Origin: BQJD01 sp965652415
Lineage (GTDB): Bacteria; Pseudomonadota; Gammaproteobacteria; Arenicellales; CAJQKF01
Length of the DNA: 6,409 nucleotides
Assembly (NCBI GenBank): GCA_965652415.1
Contig: CBFGVH010000152.1
Coordinates: 1 to 6,409, forward strand
Direction: 5' to 3'
In this document: positions 6,047 to 6,409 of the stretch, one piece after another
How positions within the stretch are numbered: position 1 is the stretch's first letter
Layout: every line of letters starts with the position of its first letter
Notes under the pieces: model-generated
What the model was told of the DNA's origin: nothing
Database searches by the model: none
The model's input: the letters and a program-made list of their open reading frames with translations, nothing else
Made by a program: the position numbers and the translations under genes

Positions 6047-6409
6047 TCACTCTCCGAGACACTTCTCGAGGCGGTCCAGGGTCTGCATGGCCGGCAGGCA
6101 CTGGCGCACGCTGGCATTGGGTTCGCGGCCCTCGCGGATGGCGGCGATGAACTCGCGATCGCAGAGCTCGATGCCGTTCATCGACACGTCCACCTTCGAC
6201 ACGTCGACCGGGTTCTCACGCCCGTCGACGAGGTCGTCGTAACGGGCGATGTATGTGCCGTTGTCGCAGATGTAGCGAAAGAACGTGCCCAGCGGACCGT
6301 CGTTGTTGAACGACAGCGACAGCGTGCAGATCGCCCCCGACGGCGCCTTCATGCCGATGCTCATGTCCATGGCGATGCCGAGCTCGGGATGCTTCGGGCC
6401 CTGAAGGGC
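6047..6409 (-). CDS. ligC: 4-carboxy-2-hydroxymuconate semialdehyde (hemiacetal) dehydrogenase, C-terminal part
   Basis: Only the last 120 residues are in the window; the reading frame is open to the right edge, so the gene is cut by the window and not truncated in nature as far as can be seen. The fragment reads ALQGPKHPELGIAMDMSIG, then SLSFNNDGPLGTFFRYICDN, DVSKVDVSMNGIEL and DREFIAAIREGREPNASV. I recognise these as the C-terminal alpha/beta domain of LigC, a Gfo/Idh/MocA-family oxidoreductase of about 315 residues; the NAD(P)-binding Rossmann domain and catalytic Lys would lie beyond 6409. LigC oxidises the cyclic hemiacetal of 4-carboxy-2-hydroxymuconate semialdehyde to PDC. It heads the visible operon, and its stop lies 4 nt before ligI, whose substrate it makes. 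An internal Met codon at 6370 is not a real start. Confidence 0.94.
   Translation of the reverse strand, partial: ALQGPKHPELGIAMDMSIGMKAPSGAICTLSLSFNNDGPLGTFFRYICDNGTYIARYDDLVDGRENPVDVSKVDVSMNGIELCDREFIAAIREGREPNASVRQCLPAMQTLDRLEKCLGE
6050..6055 (-). promoter_or_regulatory. Ribosome binding site of ligI, inside the end of ligC
   Basis: The minus strand reads GGAGAG, followed directly by the ligC stop TGA (6049-6047) and then 4 nt to the ligI ATG at 6042. The site lies within the last ligC codons, which implies coupled translation and fixes the short ligI start. Confidence 0.75.

Noticed and set aside
6043..6117. Earlier in-frame start for ligI at 6117
   Set aside because: The added 25 residues come from within ligC, are not LigI-like, and lack the GGAGAG that precedes the ATG at 6042.
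5029..6150. Long open frame of 373 codons on the plus strand opposite ligI
   Set aside because: It is antisense to the clear LigI protein, is rich in His, Val, Arg and Ala as expected for a GC-rich shadow, and shows no domain or ribosome binding site.

Overview
The window is GC-rich DNA (about two thirds G+C by eye) from a bacterium, most likely a member of the Pseudomonadota. The enzymes have their closest described relatives in aromatic-degrading Sphingomonadales, Comamonas-type and Pseudomonas-type bacteria. The REP-like palindrome at the left end (GTAGGAGCCTGCCT type) is of a kind common in Gammaproteobacteria such as Pseudomonas and Xanthomonadales relatives. I cannot place it to genus.

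Layout: positions 1-198 are non-coding and hold a REP-like stem-loop plus a decayed second copy. Positions 199-1524 (minus strand) encode a complete FAD-dependent amine oxidase of the gamma-glutamylputrescine oxidase (PuuB/OrdL) type. A 59-bp divergent spacer (1525-1583) has a perfect TATAAT facing that gene. Positions 1584-2333 (plus strand) encode a Mut7-C protein: a ubiquitin-like N-terminus followed by a PIN-like RNase domain with a zinc ribbon. Its end overlaps by 10 bp the end of a minus-strand operon that fills 2324-6409 and runs off the right edge.

The operon, in transcription order, is ligC (3' part only), ligI, ligK, ligJ, galD. Junctions are tight: a 4-nt gap, a 10-nt gap, a 4-nt ATGA overlap and a 26-nt gap. 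Together these encode the lower protocatechuate 4,5-cleavage (also gallate) pathway. LigC oxidises the hemiacetal of 4-carboxy-2-hydroxymuconate semialdehyde to 2-pyrone-4,6-dicarboxylate (PDC). LigI hydrolyses PDC to 4-oxalomesaconate. GalD/LigU isomerises this product. LigJ hydrates it to 4-carboxy-4-hydroxy-2-oxoadipate (CHA). LigK cleaves CHA to pyruvate and oxaloacetate, which enter central metabolism. The ring-opening dioxygenase (ligAB or galA), transporter and regulator are not in view and may lie beyond position 6409.

I see no phage, insertion sequence, CRISPR array, tRNA or rRNA. Apart from the repeat region this is ordinary catabolic-island DNA, and I found no convincing sign of a new system. 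The least understood gene is the Mut7-C RNase-like protein.
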